Assembly (NCBI RefSeq): GCF_013407935.1
Contig: NZ_JACBZU010000006.1
Coordinates: 62,001 to 126,000 of the forward strand
Source of the DNA: Allomuricauda sp. ARW1Y1
Lineage (GTDB): Bacteria; Bacteroidota; Bacteroidia; Flavobacteriales; Flavobacteriaceae
Reading direction: 5' to 3'
DNA: 64,000 bases
This document shows, one piece after another, positions 61,110 through 64,000 of this stretch. Numbering within the stretch: position 1 is the stretch's first letter; the number at the start of each line of letters is the position of its first letter. Position numbers and translations under genes: made by a program. The notes under the pieces were generated by a model that was given only the letters and a program-made list of their open reading frames with translations, ran no database searches and was not told the DNA's origin.

Positions 61110-61709
61110 TTAGTACGGATCTTCAATTTTGACACGTTGGCCATCAATATAAGAGGCTACAAACGCATCTTCTAAACCAATTTGAACCAAAAACTTTCTA
61201 AGCTTTTGGGCCTCCTCCAAAGTTTCATAATTACCAAATGAATAGGCATAAAACGGATTGGTTTTTACAAAAAGTGTATTGGTCAGAGCTTCCGAGGCCA
61301 AGGTCACATTGTTGTCCACAAAAGACTTCACTTGTACGGAGTAGATTTTTTCCTTGTTCAAAAATTCCTTGGCCAAATAAAATTCCTTTACCAAGCTCAA
61401 TTCTTGGTTTTGTTTCTTCAGATTATCTATACGGGCCCTGATCACATCCAAGCTGTCCAACGAGAACAGGACATTGCTCTGGTTCTCAAATTGTTGTTTG
61501 CTGCTCAATCCAGCAGTGAATGAGGTTATGGCAAGTGTACCGATAACGAACAGGCCAACAAATCCCAAAAGGATATTTCGCTGTAATTTGATTTTGCGTA
61601 AATCCTTGTTCTTGAACTTGATCTGATCAAGAAGTCTTTCGTTTATAATCTGGGCCTTATCTATATCCTTATGAAGGTCCAACAAATCGCTTTCTTCAAT
61701 AAAAGGCAT
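61110..61709 (-). CDS. Membrane protein with C-terminal SPOR-like domain
   Basis: The 199-residue product has a cytoplasmic N-terminus, one membrane segment at about 46-66, a coiled-coil-like stretch and a C-terminal domain with YSFGNYETLEEAQKLRKFLVQIGLEDAFVASYIDG, similar to SPOR repeats that bind denuded peptidoglycan. It is directly followed (2 bp) by menA, so the two probably form an operon. Confidence 0.7.
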   Translation of the reverse strand: MPFIEESDLLDLHKDIDKAQIINERLLDQIKFKNKDLRKIKLQRNILLGFVGLFVIGTLAITSFTAGLSSKQQFENQSNVLFSLDSLDVIRARIDNLKKQNQELSLVKEFYLAKEFLNKEKIYSVQVKSFVDNNVTLASEALTNTLFVKTNPFYAYSFGNYETLEEAQKLRKFLVQIGLEDAFVASYIDGQRVKIEDPY

Positions 61710-61859
61710 ATTAGGAGGAGGTTGTTAAATTAAGCCATGCTAACCGCAAGGCAACCAATACGTTAATCTGAATCCCTACAAAAATAAAATATTTGGGTTA
61801 AGAAAAAAACTTTACGGCGCTAAAGCTACCATAAATAGGGTCTTGGCGTTGTTTTTGGT
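61710..61859. other. 150-bp gap between the SPOR-like and CvfB genes
   Basis: No gene or clear structure is seen. The A/T-rich tract before the SPOR-like gene start may hold its promoter. Confidence 0.4.
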
Positions 61860-62690
61860 CTAAAGTAAGCGGATACCGTCTTCCTGTATACTGATTTTAC
61901 GTTGACGGTACAGAATACCCACCCCTTTTTTAAAGGCTTTTTTGCTCAAATGAAGGGTCTTTTGGATTGTTTCGGGCGACGATTTATCGTGCAAGGGCAA
62001 AAAGCCACCACTTTGCACAAGTTTGTCCAAAATCATTTTGGCTGTCGGTTCCAACATTTTGGCTCCAATGGGCTGTAGTGAAATATCCAGTTTTTTGTCA
62101 TCCCGAACATTTTTTACAAAACCATTCAGACGATCGCCCACCGAAACCGGTTTGAAGATATCACTGTCAAAAATGAGTCCTTTGTGACGATTATCCACGA
62201 TGACTTCCCACCCCAGCGGAGTTTTTCGATACACCAAAAGGTCCACTGGATCATTTTGCTCGTAATCCACACTATCGTTGGACAAAAACTTATCTATCCT
62301 GCTCGAGCCCGTAAGACGCATACTTTCCTCGTCCATATAGCAATGGACAATATATTTTTGACCATCCTCCATGCGTTGCGATTGCTCCCTAAATGGCACC
62401 AACAAATGCTTTTCCAATCCCCAATCCATAAAGGCGCCGTAGGCTCCCACTTCGACCACTTGCAAGTAGGCAAACCCATTACGGACAATTTTGGGCTTCA
62501 ATGTGGTTGAGATGGGGCGTTCCGCATTGTCCAAATAACAGAACACTTCCATTTCTTGGTCTATTTCAAAATCCTCGGGCACGTATTTATTGGGCAACAA
62601 AATTTCCGTTCCTTCCTCATCTCCCAAAAAAAGCCCTATACTAGTGCTCCTGAGCACCTTAAGGGTATTGTAGTTTCCCAGTTCTATCAT
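61860..62690 (-). CDS. S1-like RNA-binding protein (CvfB family)
   Basis: The 276-residue product contains repeated S1-like OB folds (GTEILLPNKYVPEDFEIDQEMEVF, VVEVGAYGAFMDWGLEKHLLVPFREQ and a third, KGLIFDSDIFKPVSVGDRLNGFVKNVRDDKKLDISL), then a C-terminal winged-helix-like part. The CvfB family binds RNA and influences virulence or metabolism in Gram-positive bacteria; here the role is unknown. It lies between DUF2853 and the SPOR-like gene. Confidence 0.9.
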   Translation of the reverse strand: MIELGNYNTLKVLRSTSIGLFLGDEEGTEILLPNKYVPEDFEIDQEMEVFCYLDNAERPISTTLKPKIVRNGFAYLQVVEVGAYGAFMDWGLEKHLLVPFREQSQRMEDGQKYIVHCYMDEESMRLTGSSRIDKFLSNDSVDYEQNDPVDLLVYRKTPLGWEVIVDNRHKGLIFDSDIFKPVSVGDRLNGFVKNVRDDKKLDISLQPIGAKMLEPTAKMILDKLVQSGGFLPLHDKSSPETIQKTLHLSKKAFKKGVGILYRQRKISIQEDGIRLL

Positions 62691-62719
62691 GCGGTAAAGG
62701 TAGTTGTAAAAACGGGTAT

Positions 62720-62756
62720 AAAAAAAGCTGTCCGCAATCGAACAGCTCTTTTTTAA
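62720..62756 (-). terminator. Terminator after the DUF2853 gene
   Basis: AGCTGTCCG and CGAACAGCT (62726-62747, with one G-T or mismatched pair depending on strand) form a stem flanked by A and T tracts, so it can work on both strands. It follows the DUF2853 stop and precedes the CvfB gene. Confidence 0.7.
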
Positions 62757-62767
62757 TAGTGAACATC

Positions 62768-63109
62768 CTAGTTATATACCGATTCCTTACCAAAGTGCTT
62801 GGCCAAAATATAGTAGATAACGGCGCGATGCTTGTTTTTTTCCGATCGTCCGTACGTATCAATAACGCTGTTGATGGACTCCATTAGTGCTGGGGTATCG
62901 GCGAGTCCCAATTTTTTGATCAAGAAATTGTTCTTTACGGTTTCCAGTTCCTTTTCGTCAGAACCGGATACTTTGGATGCATCCAAATTGTAAATGGCAG
63001 GGCCCAATCCAACCGCTACTTTGGTCAACAAATCCATATCAGGATCTTGTCCAAATTTGTTTTTGATGTCCGCAGCGTACTTTTCGATCAATTCGTCTCT
63101 TTTACTCAT
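62768..63109 (-). CDS. DUF2853 family protein
   Basis: The 113-residue all-helical protein starts MSKRDELIEKYAADIKNKFG and ends with YYILAKHFGKESVY. It matches the DUF2853 family, found in proteobacteria and Bacteroidota, of unknown function. It sits 38 bp after menD on the same strand. Confidence 0.88.
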   Translation of the reverse strand: MSKRDELIEKYAADIKNKFGQDPDMDLLTKVAVGLGPAIYNLDASKVSGSDEKELETVKNNFLIKKLGLADTPALMESINSVIDTYGRSEKNKHRAVIYYILAKHFGKESVYN

Positions 63110-63147
63110 AATCTGTTAGTGTTCTAGTTTGATTTACAGTTAAGCTT

Positions 63148-64000
63148 CTAAGATATAAAATCGAAGTACCCAAGCAAAATTTTATTGTTCAAAACCCGTG
63201 GTGTGGCGACTTCCAAGATTTTTGGCCGTTCCGATTTCCCATAAAATACATGGAGCGAATCTTTCAGTTCAGCTTCATTGTTCGCTTTCAAATAATCGTA
63301 ACCGTACATTTTCGCCAAATGTTCCGCCGATAAATTGTGGCTGGTCTCAAAAAAGGTCTCAAACTCCTCGGTCTCCTCCATTCCGGGTAAGATCCTAAAA
63401 ATACCTCCTCCGGAATTATTGATGAGTACAATCCTAAAATCAGGACGGGTATAACCGTTCCAAAGGGCATTGCTATCGTAAAAAAAGCTCAAATCGCCTG
63501 TAAGCAGAACTGTTGGGGAATCGCTATAAATGGAACTGCCCAGGGCCGTGGATGTGCTTCCATCAATACCGCTTGTACCGCGATTGCAGTATACTTTTAA
63601 TGATTTATCCAACGCAAAGAGTTGGGCGTAGCGTACCGTGGAACTATTGGCCAAATGCACCTGATACCCTTTGGGTATTTTTTTGATGATTTGATGAAAA
63701 GCGGTGAAATCCGAAAACGGAATCTCATGGAGATAGTCTTCGCGCTTCTTTTCGTAAATGTCCTTTTTGGTTTCCCAAAACCGTTTGTAATGGCTTTCTC
63801 CGAAACTTTCTGTCGCAACCTCCCTAAAAAAACGGTTGGGGTCTGCTTTGATGTGTTTGGTCAGGCAATAGAAGGTATTGTTGGCCTTTTTCACATCTAT
63901 ATGCCAGTGTTGTTTGGGCTTGTATTTTCGTAGAAAGGCCTTTATTTTTTTGGATACGATCAATCCACCAAAGGTGACCAATAGGTCGGGTTGCAAAGCA
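63148..64000 (-). CDS. menD: SEPHCHC synthase MenD, C-terminal part (cut by window edge)
   Basis: About 284 codons are open to the right edge and end at 63148. The visible part covers the middle and C-terminal domains, including the ThDP-binding region with GTSGIDGSTSTALGSS and LLTGDLSFFYDSNALWNG and the end motif with LGYFDFIS. MenD joins 2-oxoglutarate and isochorismate in menaquinone synthesis. With menC, menE and menA it completes most of the pathway in this window. The N-terminal domain lies beyond the edge. Confidence 0.93.
   Translation of the reverse strand, partial: ALQPDLLVTFGGLIVSKKIKAFLRKYKPKQHWHIDVKKANNTFYCLTKHIKADPNRFFREVATESFGESHYKRFWETKKDIYEKKREDYLHEIPFSDFTAFHQIIKKIPKGYQVHLANSSTVRYAQLFALDKSLKVYCNRGTSGIDGSTSTALGSSIYSDSPTVLLTGDLSFFYDSNALWNGYTRPDFRIVLINNSGGGIFRILPGMEETEEFETFFETSHNLSAEHLAKMYGYDYLKANNEAELKDSLHVFYGKSERPKILEVATPRVLNNKILLGYFDFIS

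Noticed and set aside
1..64000. tRNA or rRNA genes
   Set aside because: No cloverleaf with CCA end or conserved rRNA motif was recognised on either strand.

Overview
The window is a stretch of chromosome from a Bacteroidota bacterium, most likely a marine Flavobacteriaceae of the Muricauda/Flagellimonas kind (the family is well supported, the genus is inference). Support comes from TAnnTTTG-type -7 boxes with almost no Shine-Dalgarno sequences, a long (315 aa) NusB, a PUR/DUF3276 protein, a CAL67264-family small membrane protein, TonB/carboxypeptidase-regulatory receptors, a menaquinone (men) gene set and a probable sulfonolipid (capnine) gene pair. I see no rRNA, tRNA, CRISPR array, prophage or intact transposon. 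Almost everything is dense chromosomal coding sequence.

Layout. 1-8.2 kb: a YfhO-type membrane protein cut by the left edge, DUF4834, an outer-membrane transporter-like barrel, a GNAT-fold protein, a Tat-exported Gfo/Idh/MocA oxidoreductase, and a nusB-DUF1573-yajC operon closed by a terminator. 8.3-14.8 kb: an ABC exporter, a PUR-domain protein, thioredoxin-like and Prx6-like redox proteins, a GNAT, a YfiT/DinB protein, a cold-shock protein, two unannotated tandem paralogous micro-membrane proteins and a cyclophilin-FKBP fusion. 14.8-26.3 kb: accessory-looking genes, namely two alpha/beta hydrolases, a SulP transporter, an ECF sigma factor with an overlapping membrane partner, an ArsP-like permease, YitT, a Crp/Fnr regulator, an M20 amidohydrolase and an unknown secreted protein. 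26.3-31.3 kb: an alpha-oxoamine synthase next to a cysteine-synthase-like enzyme (proposed CapB and CapA), an oligopeptidase B-like lipoprotein and a YbaB/EbfC protein.

31.35-32.35 kb is the most unusual part. An array of ~123 bp cloverleaf-like palindromic elements has a ~140 bp period, and a GIY-YIG nuclease gene sits where the central loop of one copy should be. 32.3-49.8 kb follows with threonine aldolase, a large zinc metalloprotease, prfB with the classical programmed +1 frameshift, ArsC, a TonB-type receptor, fumarase, a coiled-coil membrane protein, an MBL lipoprotein, EttA, an oxidoreductase and an acyl-CoA carboxylase beta subunit. 49.8-64 kb: a plug-plus-TPR protein without a barrel, an M24 peptidase, menE, a CPBP protease and menC (overlapping genes), an SDR, a TPR histidine kinase and a LytTR response regulator separated by a possible IS relic, then menA, a SPOR-like protein, a CvfB-type RNA-binding protein, DUF2853 and menD (cut by the right edge).

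How the genes work together. menD, menC, menE and menA make menaquinone, the respiratory quinone of this group. The proposed CapA/CapB pair would make the sulfonolipid backbone from cysteate. The sensor kinase and LytTR regulator are probably one two-component system. The palindromic array plus the GIY-YIG nuclease looks like a REP/RAYT-style partnership built on a different nuclease fold and is the best candidate here for an undescribed system.
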